A stretch of DNA of 64,000 bases, taken from positions 72,287,012-72,351,011 of the forward strand of contig JAOWCC010000577.1 of NCBI GenBank assembly GCA_030867875.1, in the 5' to 3' direction. The position numbers were made by a program, and so were the translations under genes. This DNA is from Actinernus sp. WN-2022 (Eukaryota; Cnidaria; Anthozoa; Actiniaria; Actinernidae). This document shows, piece by piece, positions 23,915 to 34,228 of this stretch (its first letter is position 1; the number at the start of each line of letters is the position of its first letter). Under the pieces are notes generated by a model. The model was not told the origin of the DNA. It saw only the letters and a program-made list of their open reading frames with translations, and made no database searches.

Positions 23915-24277
23915 TTAGTATTTCTTTTAAATGTTAATTTATGGAAATTTCCGGACCTTATGTTCAGTAGATGTTCTCGCAGATAAGCTGCACCTCCAAT
24001 TTTAAACGAAGACTTGGGTAAAAAGGTGTGGCTTATCCGTGAGTGAATACGGTACTAAGTTAATTTTGAAACGTTTTACTAGTGAGCTGTATAAGTTCAT
24101 CGACTCTCACGAGTCACGGCACGCGGCACTGAATGTAGAAGTTCACTGAAGTTCAACTAACTTTACTGTCCCATTACAGGTTGCCGAGCACTATAAAACA
24201 TATTTTTGCAGGTGGGGTATTTTATTAACTCATAACAAAGTGTTGAAGTTAAAAACTCCAGAAGATTTGATACAGTG

Positions 24278-26029
24278 TGATCTCATGGCAATTAACAATG
24301 ATTCATTTGACAACAAATTGGAAAACAGCCAAAACTTCACACTCTCAAACGATCTTGGCAAAGAAAGACTCAAAGCATTTCCGTCATCACATGAAACTGT
24401 TCAGATACGAAATGAAAATGAAACAAAAACTTACAAAACATTTTATTCTGAAGGTACATGTAGAAAATGTCTGGTACGATCCAGGCGATTTCGAAGCAAA
24501 ACAAACACTGATGACCTATAAATATGATGATTATTCAAATCAGTTTGTGGAAAATGTCACAAAAATGTCACGGTTCCGGCCGTGTCGTAGAATTATTGAG
24601 ACCTTTGAAAAACGGATCCACATTAACAAAAGAACTCCAAAATATTTTATTGGACATCTTTTTCATTTTCCATAAAGGTTGAGTCCATGTAGTTGTGTGG
24701 GGAATTAAACTACAGTCACACTTCTCACAAAGTTCACGGCATGGCACTCCAATGTTGTTGTGTCAAAAACCAGACAATGTCTGTGCAGCAAAGCGGTTTA
24801 AAGCAACACGTGAAGAATGAAACAGGAATAATGTTTAGTGAAGTTAGCTGTTTGAGTTTTACTGAACGGTTTTGAAGTGATTTTCTTTAGTTATTCCAGG
24901 GAAAATCTGTGAAGTTCCTTTTTCAATCGTGTACTAGTGGCTATAGCCGCCAAATGTCTTGAGCCGTTGATGGCTAGCCACCAAACGTCTAGCGCCATCG
25001 ATGGCTAGCCACCAGTTTTTACCGTTAGTGCTACCAAACCACAACACCCAGCCGCTAAAAAAATTAGCACTGCTGGTGGTACTGACGGTTGCAAAGTTTT
25101 TGAGTGGGACTGTACCACTTTTGCAAGTGAAATTTCACTTCACCTCGTTTAAATCTTTTTCCCAGTACTGTAATTGCAGACTTTGAAATCCCTGTAAAGT
25201 CCTCATTCTCTGCTTTTAAACATTACATAAGGCACGCTCACAAATTTCTTTCCAAATGTCCTATAACAAAATAAAGCACTTTCAAGGTCTTAAAAAGCTG
25301 CTAAATGGACCCTTGTTCTGCTCGTGCATCCGCAGTTTCGTGCATTACTTTGTTATACATGTAGAACATACATGTATTATGGAGAACCAATATATTTTAT
25401 TTGTTAATTAATATTTCAACTTCAACTTCAGTCAGTACAAAATCCATTTAAGTACAATGTAGGTGATTGGCTAATGACAGTTTGTGTTTGGCTGATAGTT
25501 GTGTTTTTACTTGTTGGCTCTGTGATTACAATGTACATGTACTTCAAATGGTTTTGGTTTTACAACAATCATGATCAATGGTGGAAATCTGGACTTTAAA
25601 GGGAATCTTGGCTGAAAAACAATGCTTTCTCTCAAATGATCGTTATGCATGCCTAAGTCTATTTCTGTGTTTAAAAAAATATCTCCAGTAAATTGTACAC
25701 TAGATGTACATGTATGTCATTTATGCACTGATTTTCCTGTCATTAAAACTCAATTTCCTGCATGCCACCAACTTGAATTTTATGACATCACAGTGTTACT
25801 CCTATTTTCAGAAAACAATAGGTATTTTGTTGTGTAACAATAGGGCAACACTGTGTCGTTGTGAGATCCAAGATAGCGGCATGCAGGAAATTCAAATGAT
25901 TTTATAGACAGGAATATTGGTGCATAAATGACATCTACAGTAGTAAACAATTTACATGTACACGTACATCAATCAATTATTGGGTTACAATCATTCCTAA
26001 GGGAATACAATCACAGAAGCGTAGCAGCC
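24278..26029 (-). other. Distal part of the proposed intron, mostly unexplained
   Basis: Contains ORFs 24240-24521 and 24277-24675 (plus strand) of unknown nature just outside the large element; a partial relative of the 16580 insertion at 24940-25150 (TAGCCACCAAACGTCTAGCG and similar); and an inverted pair at about 25715-25770 and 25870-25930 (TTCCTGCATGCC / GGCATGCAGGAA). No exon for the minus-strand gene was identified. Confidence 0.4.
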
Positions 26030-26097
26030 ATCTTGGTTGGTAGGAACAAAAGAAGCAAATGTGGTTTATTTTGTTCCTACCAACCAACATGGCCGCC
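26030..26097. repeat. Short hairpin repeat (about 68 bp)
   Basis: GGTTGGTAGGAACAAAA at the left is inverted as TTTTGTTCCTACCAACC at the right, with GCAGCCATCTT/ACATGGCCGC outside. It sits about 20 bp beyond the donor of exon 1, inside the intron. Probably a very small MITE. Confidence 0.65.
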
Positions 26098-26119
26098 TGT
26101 GCAACCCACCAATTCTTAC

Positions 26120-26654
26120 CTTTTTTAGCGTCTCTTTCCAGGTCATCGTCAAATCTGTTGTGTTCAAAATTCCCACCAAAGGTTTCATCCCTATTAACTT
26201 CTAAGTCAAAATTACTTGCACCTAACTCAGAACTCGAAGAGTTGGAAACCTCATCTCCTTCACCTTGTGCTCCAATTCCAGGAACAAGCAAATCCCCTGG
26301 TGCACTATGCCTCACCAAGCTTCTATCCTTTTCGACATTCAATCTGCTAACGTAGTCATCTTCAGAGTTTTCCGAACTGTTTGAAAGTGTTTTTTCTTTG
26401 CGTGAGTTCGAAGGAATGGGGTCAAATTCTTGCAAGATTTCGGTATCTACTTGAATTTGAAAATTGCCAAAATCGACGACCCCTCGCCTCTTTTCAGCGC
26501 TCCCATAATCTCCGGGTGAAGAATGTCTTGTAGTCAAAGTCGACTCAGCATTGATGAATATCTGATTTAGGTTGGATTTGCGCTCTCTGGGGCTTGTAGA
26601 ACGATGTGTTTCCTCCGTACTACTTTCCCCAAAGGCAAAGTTAATATCCGCCAT
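26120..26654 (-). CDS. First coding exon of an unrecognised acidic, disordered protein
   Basis: The ATG at 26654 (minus strand) opens 178 codons ending AAAAAAG before a consensus donor GTAAGA. An earlier non-ATG extension was rejected. The protein begins MADINFAFGESS and is rich in Ser, Glu, Asp and Asn, with two similar SPGD/APGD segments (RHSSPGDYG near residue 47, RHSAPGDLLVPG near residue 120). A hydrophobic strip, DFGNFQIQVDTEILQEFDP, is the best candidate for a conserved short motif. There is no signal peptide or membrane segment. Composition suggests a cytosolic regulatory or adaptor N-terminus. The exon is divergent to ZNF593, with 0.8 kb between start codons, so a shared promoter is plausible. 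Product unknown. Confidence 0.7.
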
Positions 26655-27465
26655 CTTGGATATCCAAACTTGTTGTTTTTCCTGATCGTTCAAACCGTAA
26701 ACTAGCTTCCAGATGACTCAAATCACATTGCTTGTTACATTTGTTGTATTTTGTAACTTCGGAGGAGCTATTCTGGCCTGCATACCGAAAGGAAAAGGGA
26801 AAAAATGGAGAATTCATCAACACAAACTCGAAGGATTCAAATTCCTCCACCTTGTGCCGCGTACAACAGAAAATACCTAACAGGGGTGGGGTGAGATATA
26901 AAACAATAAAGTATATACTTTCCCTTAACTAACTTTTCATATTTTAAAAGTATATTTTTAAATTTTACCATACAATGTTGTCTTAAACTTTTTATAAAAA
27001 AAAAAGGCTTCGAGGTTTTCCGTTCTTCAGAAAACCCGATATTTACTGACGAACTACTCACCCCTCCCAGCTTATACATTATTAGACCATATATATAATT
27101 TGTCACAGTAGAAGGCATGGGGTCTAGGCAAAATATGAAAATGTTCATCTTCTATTGATAAATTGTAACCAACGATATAGCATTTGTTTTATATCTCATA
27201 TGCTTCATAATATCTAACTTAGCGTGATAACCTTTGGTACGAGTTAGCACAACATTATACTCCTTGAAGATAAAGCCCAAAGTCGTTTGGTCTTACCACC
27301 TCCCTCTAAGTAAAATAATAGTGGCTACCTTGAGCCTGCGCTCAAATCTCGTGCTTTTGCAAAAGTCAAAGACTGGACAAAGCATTTTTCACACATTTTT
27401 ATCGTAAAATTAAGTTATTTGTCGACTTTGGAAGGAATACGCCAGCCATAATCCTGTAATCCGTA
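26655..27465. promoter_or_regulatory. Divergent intergenic region, probable two-way promoter
   Basis: It separates the minus-strand start codon at 26654 from the ZNF593 start at 27466. No transposon boundaries are seen here, unlike almost everywhere else in the window, which is consistent with selection on it. I cannot place a transcription start or TATA box with confidence; weakly supported minus-strand ORFs (26641-26850, 26837-27148) are treated as chance or 5' UTR. Confidence 0.4.
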
Positions 27466-27659
27466 ATGGGAAGATTAAGGAGAAAACGTATGCACAAAAA
27501 TGACAAACATTTGAAGAAGAAATACAGAACAAGGAAGAAAACCAAAGACTTGGATCAAATCCATGAAGACATGGTTCCAAGAAAAGCAGCTAAACTACTC
27601 TCTCAAGAAATAGACACAGATCTACCAGGATGTGGACAGTTCTACTGCCTGCAGTGCGC
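27466..27659 (+). CDS. ZNF593: Zinc finger protein 593 orthologue, exon 1
   Basis: ZNF593/Bud20-family proteins ride on pre-60S ribosomal particles and help their export from the nucleus. This exon codes residues 1-64 and begins [19 protein letters not shown], the Arg/Lys-rich nuclear and nucleolar N-terminus typical of the family. Next come DLDQIHEDM and [13 protein letters not shown], matching the family pattern DLDEIH...DLPGGG...C-x2-C. The two zinc-binding cysteines (60 and 63) are here. The exon ends TGCGC followed by donor GTAAGT, phase 2. The full protein is 141 residues, close to the roughly 134 of the human form. Confidence 0.95.
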
Positions 27660-27964
27660 GTAAGTATCCAGAGAAGTTGATGTTGGAGTACTGCATATCT
27701 CCGGTTCGAAAGTAAAATAGAAATTTAATTAGTACGAAACTAACTTTTTACGAGACAGTACAAATGTAGTCCTGCATGGGGGCTGTTGTTCAAACTGCAG
27801 AGATGTAATTGTAACTCCCCCGAACAAACAAGTACCCTTCCAGGATACGTGTGATTTTTTATACGCTTGATACCATGGCATGATGCTTTTCATATAATAA
27901 TTATTTTATGATCCATGTGATGTGTGAGATAAAGAATGCCAAATATTAAATTTATTTGGTTTTC

Positions 27965-29517
27965 CCGGCATGTGCAATCGATAAATTCAATAATAAATAT
28001 CAGTCGATAAGTATCGGAAATCGACAAAATCGATAAGGACATGCGTTGTGAGTAATTATTTATAATTATTAACTTTTCAATTTCATTTATACATGTAGAT
28101 CATATCGATTTTCAAGTTTTTAAGGCAACAGAGAGACTATGTTACTCGTTAGTGAAATTTTGAAAACCGGATTGCAATAAATATCGACAGTAGTTAATTA
28201 CATGTACCATGTGTACATTCTATTAACTATAACTACATGTAGTTGTAGTGTAGCCTGAATTTCAGCCGTCTCCTCTGGGTTTGTTCCTCCCGAGAGAGAC
28301 GTCTGAATCCAATAGCCGATAATGCCGTCCAGTGACGTCACTACCAGAAAACCTGGTAGTGATTTTTGATTGGTTCATATTCTATAATTTTGCATAATTA
28401 TCATAATTATCAGCCGAGAAGACGGCAGGATTCACTTTGGACTCGCGATTGTTGATCGTTGAGTTTCAGTGGAGTGATTGTCTTTGGCAAAGACCTTGAA
28501 TCCGTAAGGAAAACATCTGGAAATTAAATGGATTGAAAGTGTCCTGCACAATAACCGGCCGACTAACCTGTAAACATGTACATTTTATCCCGTCGCGTCC
28601 GCGGGGTTGTTGATAATCGATTATTTGTTCACTACTCGCAGTGGTAAAGAATGTCGCTACTCTCTTCAAGGAACTGTTCTTTCCTGCAAGAGTCTTGGTA
28701 CTTCTTCGAAAATTCTCCATTATCCTTTCATGTTTTTCTACTTTTCTGTTGCATCATTTACATAGGTAATATCTCGTAGCTGTGTCGATTCGAACGGCAG
28801 ATCGCGAGACATGTACAAAGATCAACGGAAAGACAAAGATCAACTGTACTTTGCCTCCAAATATAATATAACGATTTGTTGCTTCGGAAAGGCTTTCACA
28901 ACATAAGAGGCACTTGAGAAGCAAATGGGATGGAGATATATAATATAGGTAAGGCTTTTATTTTGGTCGGCATAATCTCAAATAAATATTTCTCACAAAC
29001 TCTTACTACCGCCGTGACAGTTTTATTATATTTGCATAAATTAAATTGTTAATCCGCCTTGACGTCACTGGACGGCATTATCGGCTATTGAACTCAGACG
29101 TCTCTCTCGGGAGGAACGAACCAGAGGAGACGGCTGAAATTCAGGCTAGTTGTAGTGTGGTTATAATTAAGAAACAGAGATCTCATTTACTGGTAATAGT
29201 AGAATATCTACCCTATGAATATAAGAACCATCTTCAACTCCCATGAAAGCACACAACATACCAGTGTTTGTATTGTGCATGTGTGTGCAAACATATTTTT
29301 AGTGCCCAGTCTCAGTCAGGCGTGTTACACATGTTTGGTCAGGAGCCATAACCATCAATCAATAAAATCGATAAGGTTAAAATTGTGAGCAGTTGTGATA
29401 TTGATTTTTATTGATCGATCGATAACATTGACATCGATTATCTAGTAATCGTTATTGATTGATATCGATTTATCAATCAGTTTTCCGATATCGATTTCTA
29501 TCGATTGCACATGCCAG
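27965..29517. mobile_element. CGAT-rich TIR element in ZNF593 intron 1
   Basis: The left end CCGGCATGTGCAATCGATA and the right end, inverted TATCGATTGCACATGCCAGG, pair, with further ATCGATA-type motifs inside both (27985-28110 and 29360-29510). The element is split by the 0.9-kb element at 28251. Borders approximate; TSD not clear. Confidence 0.6.
28251..29148. mobile_element. TIR element with 9-bp TSD GTTGTAGTG
   Basis: GTTGTAGTG flanks both ends (28242-28250 and 29149-29157). The ends TAGCCTGAATTTCAGCCGTC are perfectly inverted and the match continues for about 90 bp, through CGGGAGG and AATAGCCGATAATGCCGTCC. A 9-bp duplication with long TIRs fits Mutator-like (MULE) elements. An 84-codon minus-strand ORF (28466-28720) lies inside and is not recognised. 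A lone end of the same family is at about 14034. Confidence 0.85.
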
Positions 29518-29699
29518 GTATTTTGAGTGGAAGATACAAGGAGCTGTTACCAGGTCTCTCAATGCCATTTGTGATAAAATATACAGATTCATGTCCATCG
29601 CCTAGCTCCCTGCTCTTAAGGTTTCAATATGCAGACTGACCACTCAAATGTTGACCAACGTCTTGTGTTTTTCACTGCAGTCAGGCATACATGTAACTA

Positions 29700-30050
29700 C
29701 GATGGCCACCAAATTTGCAGAAAACTGATATCAAAGCAGCCGCCATATGCATATTGGCCAAGTGGGATTGAGACCTGAGATCAAATGAGAAATTTGTTGT
29801 TCAATCCCAGGTCCCAATCCCACTCGGCCAATACATGTACATGTATGCATATGGCGGAGGCTGCTTTGATATCCATTTTCTGTGATCAGTTTTCTATGCA
29901 AAAAAAAACACCCTCTACCACTGGCAAGCAGGCTACCACAGAATATTTACGAACAATGGGCCAAGCTCTCCATTCCCATGGGAATCAACAATGTTGAAAT
30001 AGTCTTCCCACGGCCGTCGTTCGTAAATACATGTATTCGGTGGCCATCAC
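29700..30050. repeat. Inverted repeat in ZNF593 intron 1
   Basis: GATATCAAAGCAGCCGCCAT, then TATTGGCCAAGTGGGATTG, is mirrored by CAATCCCACTCGGCCAATA, then ATGGCGGAGGCTGCTTTGAT. Weaker outer matches are GATGGCCACC (29701) and GGTGGCCATC (30040). Likely a MITE of 0.2-0.35 kb with an extra TACATGTACATGTA stretch in one arm. Confidence 0.6.
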
Positions 30051-30217
30051 AGTTTTGATTTATGGCAGCGAAAAACCCAAAATGTTGGTCTATATTTGAG
30101 TTCTCAGTTCGTGTATTATTGAAAACTGCTGTAATTACAAGATGTACATAATATTTATTGACCCTTGCAATGAAACTTTTGTCTAATAATATGTTGTATG
30201 ATGGTGTGTTTTTATAG

Positions 30218-30280
30218 GAGATATTTTATAGATGATAAAAGTCTCAAAGACCACTTCAAGTGCAGAGTCCATAAAAAAAG
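30218..30280 (+). CDS. ZNF593: Zinc finger protein 593 orthologue, exon 2
   Basis: A 63-nt exon after acceptor TTTTTATAG and before donor GTACAG; it starts and ends in phase 2, so it joins both neighbours in frame. It codes RYFIDDKSLKDHFKCRVHKK, the body of the single C2H2 finger: spacing C-x2-C-x12-H-x5-H with His76 and His82. The x5 spacing and the Y-F-I-D motif match the family (human: ARYFIDSTNLKTHF). It was too short to stand out as an ORF and was found by following the family pattern. Confidence 0.95.
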
Positions 30281-30718
30281 GTACAGTTACTACGTGCATC
30301 AGCATGTTTTATATGTTATAAAATGTATTTTATTAATTTCACAAGTCTGCAAAGAATGCATGAAATGCATGTATCCACAAGGATGCAAGAAATATATGTA
30401 TTAGACATTGTTCTACATTTGTATATGTATTATATTTCAGCCAATCAGAGCTCAGCTTTACTATGAAATACAGGGTGGCTGGTATTTCATAGCTAGATCT
30501 GAGGCCAATCAAAATGCAGGAAATGTTGTGCCATTTCATCAGCCAATAGGAATTCAAGAATTGTGAATACATGTACATACATTTGTAATTAGTCTGCAGA
30601 CGCATCCACCACTCAAAACTTTAGTTTTCTGAGAAATTTCACAGTCTATTGTCCGTTAAGTTACTTTGTTTTTGTGGTAAATATTCCCAGATTTTTTTTA
30701 TTTGTATTGCATTAGTGT

Positions 30719-30845
30719 ACAAGTTAATTAACAATTAATAGACAGTGTGAGTGATGTTTTGAAAATTCTAACAAAATAACACAAGTCTGCAGGACAAGTG
30801 TTATTTGTGGAATTTTCAAACATCACAAGCACTATTAATAATTAA
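30719..30845. repeat. Hairpin repeat in ZNF593 intron 2
   Basis: The left part TTAATTAACAATTAATAG, with TGATGTTTTGAAAATTC and ATAACAC, is inverted on the right as GTGTTAT, GAATTTTCAAACATCA and CTATTAATAATTAATTGAAC. About 127 bp. Probably a small MITE. Confidence 0.6.
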
Positions 30846-31427
30846 TTGAACGTTGCACACTAATGATTACCTGTTAATAATATAGATGCAAAAATGAAAA
30901 GGAGAACTGAATTTAACTACATGTACAATATAGTTTTTGCATTGAATTTACTAGTTTTTGCACCAAGTTAACTGTGTTTGCACTGCTGTTAGAGCGGTTT
31001 TCACATGACTGTCGGAAGTGTTTTGGTTTTGCGTTTACTAAGCTCTCCTATTGGCTGAGAAAATAAACCAACCAATCAGAATCCAAAGTAAAACCAAACT
31101 CAAAATGGTTTTGGTTTTCCTTTGGTTTGTCATTGGCTCACAGGGAAGCCATTTATGAGTTACTTGTGATTACTCGCTCCTATGATTGGCTGGCTGTGGG
31201 TAATTTGTGTTTGGTCTTTCGACACCCATGTGAAATTCGCTCTAGTGATTAACATGTCTATGCTCAGCCAATCAGAATTGAGTATTTTGTACTACTGTAT
31301 GACTTTTATACCAAAATAATGTTTTTTAATAATTTTGAGTGAAATTTGCACCCCTATTCCATAGAAAACCATGAAATAACTGGTAAGTATAGACCTTTTA
31401 TACCATGCAGAGGTTATGTTGCAACCC

Positions 31428-31933
31428 CATCATCATCATCCAATCGAGCTTGCTCAGACCCCTTTGACTCTTGTCCTCCATATTTTCGACCGCATACAGA
31501 GCAGGATTTGCGGGACGCGCCCCTTGTTTAAATGCGTGACGGGCGATGCGGGATGAGCGACGGATTTGGGTTTGAGACATAAAGAGTCTTTTGGTGGCTA
31601 ACATAAGGATCCCCGGATGCCACACCTACAGTCCTGGCAGTAGTCAACCTTACTGGACTGGGAGACCTTGGCCGTTGTCTGTGAATTGCAGATCTTCTGC
31701 CCAATGTCAAGTGCGCACAGTCATTGATCAACGAGGACTCCTCCGCCAAAACACACACATCCACCATGCTGCTCGCCATGGTTTTGCCTGTATCCCTGGC
31801 AAGGGGAGCAAATGGAGTGCTACCACTGACCCAGGGTGGACTCCCGGCTAGCGGAGGGAAGGAGGCACCTTACTTCTCCTTTGTGAACCGTATTTCAAGG
31901 CTCACCCGCCACCCATAGGCTCACCCGCCACCC
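31428..31933 (-). mobile_element. Retroposon with 12-bp TSD, ZNF593 intron 2
   Basis: ATGTTGCAACCC flanks it (31416-31427 and 31934-31945). The minus-strand copy starts with two GGTGGCGGGTGAGCC units, is GC-richer than its surroundings, and ends CTCGATTGGATGATGATGAT. A simple GAT tail plus a long TSD shows target-primed reverse transcription, as for LINEs and their SINEs. Minus-strand ORFs (31528-31779, 31398-31625) resemble no known domain. At about 0.5 kb it is either a SINE or a LINE 5' end joined to a LINE 3' tail. Confidence 0.75.
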
Positions 31934-32339
31934 ATGTTGCAACCCAGGGGAATAAAAACATTTATTTTTGCACTTCCAAACTCAAGGCAAAGACGAGGCT
32001 GGAAGTGATAAAGCTAATGTTATTGTTTATAGTCAAAATGGCTGTTGCATGGTAATTAAAGGTCTATTGGGGTATTAACACATATAATAGTTTCCCAGTT
32101 GCATCCACATACTGCAGGTTTTTGCAGATGTACCTGTAATATATAATAAAACAACTCATTAGTGGGCTTAACCAGCTAATATATACAGATCTGTATTTTT
32201 ACCCATCATTCACATTTTGGCTTGCCTAAAGGCTCACCATTGGAATACTGTATGTATGACTTCTAAAAATACAGTCATATTTATAGCTACATGTACATGT
32301 AGTTAGCTGACTTAACCTCTATGTACATTTGTATTGTTA

Positions 32340-32635
32340 GGGTGCCTTTAATGTGTAGAAATGGTGTCATCAGAAAGAAATGCTGTGCTATACATAGAGA
32401 AAATTGCATGAATGCAAGTGCTACAGGATTTAGCACTGAGTGATATTTTGAAAGTTCTCAAATTGCACTTGCCTTCATTAATCCTGTATAGCACAAGCAG
32501 TTCATACAACGTTTTGTCTATAATATACTGAGAAAGCATTTGCTAAGAGCATGTGACTGTGCACTCTATAACCTTTTTATGCATTCATTATTAACCAATC
32601 AGAATCCAGATAGTTTGTTGAGTATGTACTGCATA
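32340..32635. repeat. Dispersed repeat shared with 59197-59465
   Basis: Shares GAGTGATATTTTGAAAGTTC, TCTCA, GTGCTATAC and CACTCTATAACC with 59197-59465, in the opposite orientation. The internal inversion (CACTGAGTGATATTTTGAAAG and, in the other copy, CTTTCAAAATATCACTC) suggests a hairpin-type MITE. Confidence 0.5.
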
Positions 32636-32823
32636 TTATAAATGTATTACATGTATATAATATTTATTTGATTATTTTAAAACAATCAAACCATTTGTTG
32701 TGATCGAATGAATTGAGTAGATTTCATGTTAATGGGGCTACATGTTTGTCAACCAAATTGAAGTTAGTTTTTTTATGTGCCTGTCCTATTGTCTTTTGCT
32801 CCAGTTCTTACACAAACCATTTC

Positions 32824-33368
32824 TTAAAGTGCATGCACCTTAATTAAAACCCCTTTTATTTTTTTTATACATACATGTACATGTGCAAAAGGTTTTGAGT
32901 ACTTCTGTGAAGAACTTTTTGGCTTACATAGAATACTCTATGTTTTATGCTTGTTTAAAATGGTGATCGAAAATTTGACCTTTCCTGACCCATGACCATG
33001 TAAGAAAATTCCTGGGTCGATTCTGGATCTCACGTCACCTCATTAATGCATTATTCTCCATGATGCATTTCTATAACAACAACATCGATATATAGAGAAT
33101 AATTACACCTTATGTGAGTTGTTAGTAAAGAAAAAAGTTATTTTAGACAAAATGCTAAATATTTATTAAAATTATTGCAAAGTGGAATGAATTATCTAAC
33201 ATATCTTACACGGTTGTGGGTCAGGAAAGGTCAAATGTTCACCATTTCAAACAAGCATAGAACAATATAGGGTATTCTATGTAAGCAAACAATTTCTTCA
33301 CAGAAGTGCTCAAACCTTTCAAATATTTATATGTATAAAAATTGCAAAAGGGGTTAGGTGCACTTTAA
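32824..33368. mobile_element. TTAA-flanked inverted-repeat element, ZNF593 intron 2
   Basis: TTAA then AGTGCATGCACC at the left pairs with GGTGCACT then TTAA at the right. The arms are matched for about 170 bp through CTTCTGTGAAGAA, GCTTACATAGAATA, ATGCTTGTTT and GACCTTTCCTGACCC. TTAA fits Kolobok or piggyBac-type MITEs. Confidence 0.7.
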
Positions 33369-33898
33369 AGGTGCACTGTCAACCCCCAAATGATAAACTT
33401 TCTCACAAGTGAAGACAAACAATAACTACTCAGATTAGCAGAGTATGCTTTCCAGGTCCTTTCTTGAAGGACATGGCAAAGATACAAGTGGATGACACTA
33501 TACTACATGTACTTTAAAGAGAAATTTAGAGCAACTTGAAATCAGTTCACTGTAACTGAAATCAAGTTTCTTGAATAAGCTTTGGTAATCCACTTTAATC
33601 TTTGCCATCCACTATCAAAAAAGTTTGAAAAACATTTCAGGACATTGACATGGTATTTCTCTTCTATCTCAGGGTGTTATTTTGCTAGACGTTTTGTTTT
33701 AAAGAAACGCAGTGCCCCTTTAAGAATTTCTCTTTTTAATAATCAAATCCGCACTGATTTGTGGCATTTCAAGATATTACATTACATTGCAGATTCATAA
33801 GGAATAGAGAACATGCCCTGCCCAAAGCGAGTCATTGTTATCAATTGAATGCATACAAAGTGTAGGTCTCAGCATTCTTTTGGTTTTCTTTTTCATAG

Positions 33899-34067
33899 AT
33901 TACGTATGTTGAAAGAAGTGCCTTACACTGCGGAAGAAGCTGAGAAGGCTGCAGGTATGGGTTCCTACACATTAACCTCAACTAAACCCCAGCTTGTTCA
34001 AGAAAACCAAGGAGATCTAGAAATGAAGAATGAAGACTTTCCTAATCCTGATGAAACAAAGACTTGA
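33899..34067 (+). CDS. ZNF593: Zinc finger protein 593 orthologue, exon 3 and stop
   Basis: Acceptor TTTTTCATAG precedes the last exon, which enters in phase 2 and ends at TGA 34065-34067. It codes residues 86-141. The first 25 include VPYTAEEAEKAAGMGSY, the family's most conserved C-terminal motif (human EPYSQEEAERAAGMGSY). The tail after residue 110 is variable and acidic, as usual. No AATAAA is seen close behind the stop. The gene spans about 6.6 kb, over 90% of it intron made of transposable elements. Confidence 0.95.
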
Positions 34068-34228
34068 TTTGATAACGTTAGAAAGTCGATAAAATTATTA
34101 ATGATATGGACTGTCAAGGCATACGAAATGCGCTTTACAAGGGAGGACCTGTTGATACCGATTGCTATTAATGTTTTTATTCCAAGACCTGCTAGGAGGT
34201 TTTGAGTGTTTCAAACACTCTCTCCCCT

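Larger units (their letters stand above)
19404..24054. mobile_element. TA-flanked family A element, split by insertion
   Basis: Same ends as the copy at 1836-2669: TA-CCGTATTCACTCACGG and the inverted CCGTGAGTGAATACGG-TA. The left part (19404-20118) matches 1836-2539 and the right part (23915-24054) resumes at the same point, so 3.8 kb was inserted. The shared interior includes the ORF pair at 19789-20099. Confidence 0.8.
16186..24277. mobile_element. Large inverted-repeat element, 8.1 kb with insertions
   Basis: The left arm runs from CACTGTATCAAATCTTC (about 16186) inward to GTGTGCAGAC and a GTCCGCGGGCA array at about 17380-17535. The right arm is its reverse complement, from the inverted array at 19065-19240 outward, ending GATTTGATACAGTG (24277). 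Matching blocks include GGGGTATTTTATTAACTCAT, the ACTTCAGTGAACTTCTACATTC block, and CTTCTTCCTTC. The left arm has an extra 0.76-kb inverted-repeat block (16580-17339) and the right arm the nested stack 19404-24054. Without these each arm is about 0.6 kb. No transposase recognised; the core (17540-19060) is repeats. Borders are accurate to perhaps 20 bp. It lies in the long intron of the gene starting at 26654. Confidence 0.65.

Noticed and set aside
24240..24675. Two overlapping plus-strand ORFs of 93 and 132 codons
   Set aside because: Reasonable coding texture but overlapping, one without ATG, starting inside a transposon end. Left as unexplained rather than called.
25977..26693. 238-codon ORF read as a complete protein
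   Set aside because: Its start is not ATG and its last 60 codons read through a consensus donor (GTAAGA) into a hairpin repeat; trimmed to 26120-26654.
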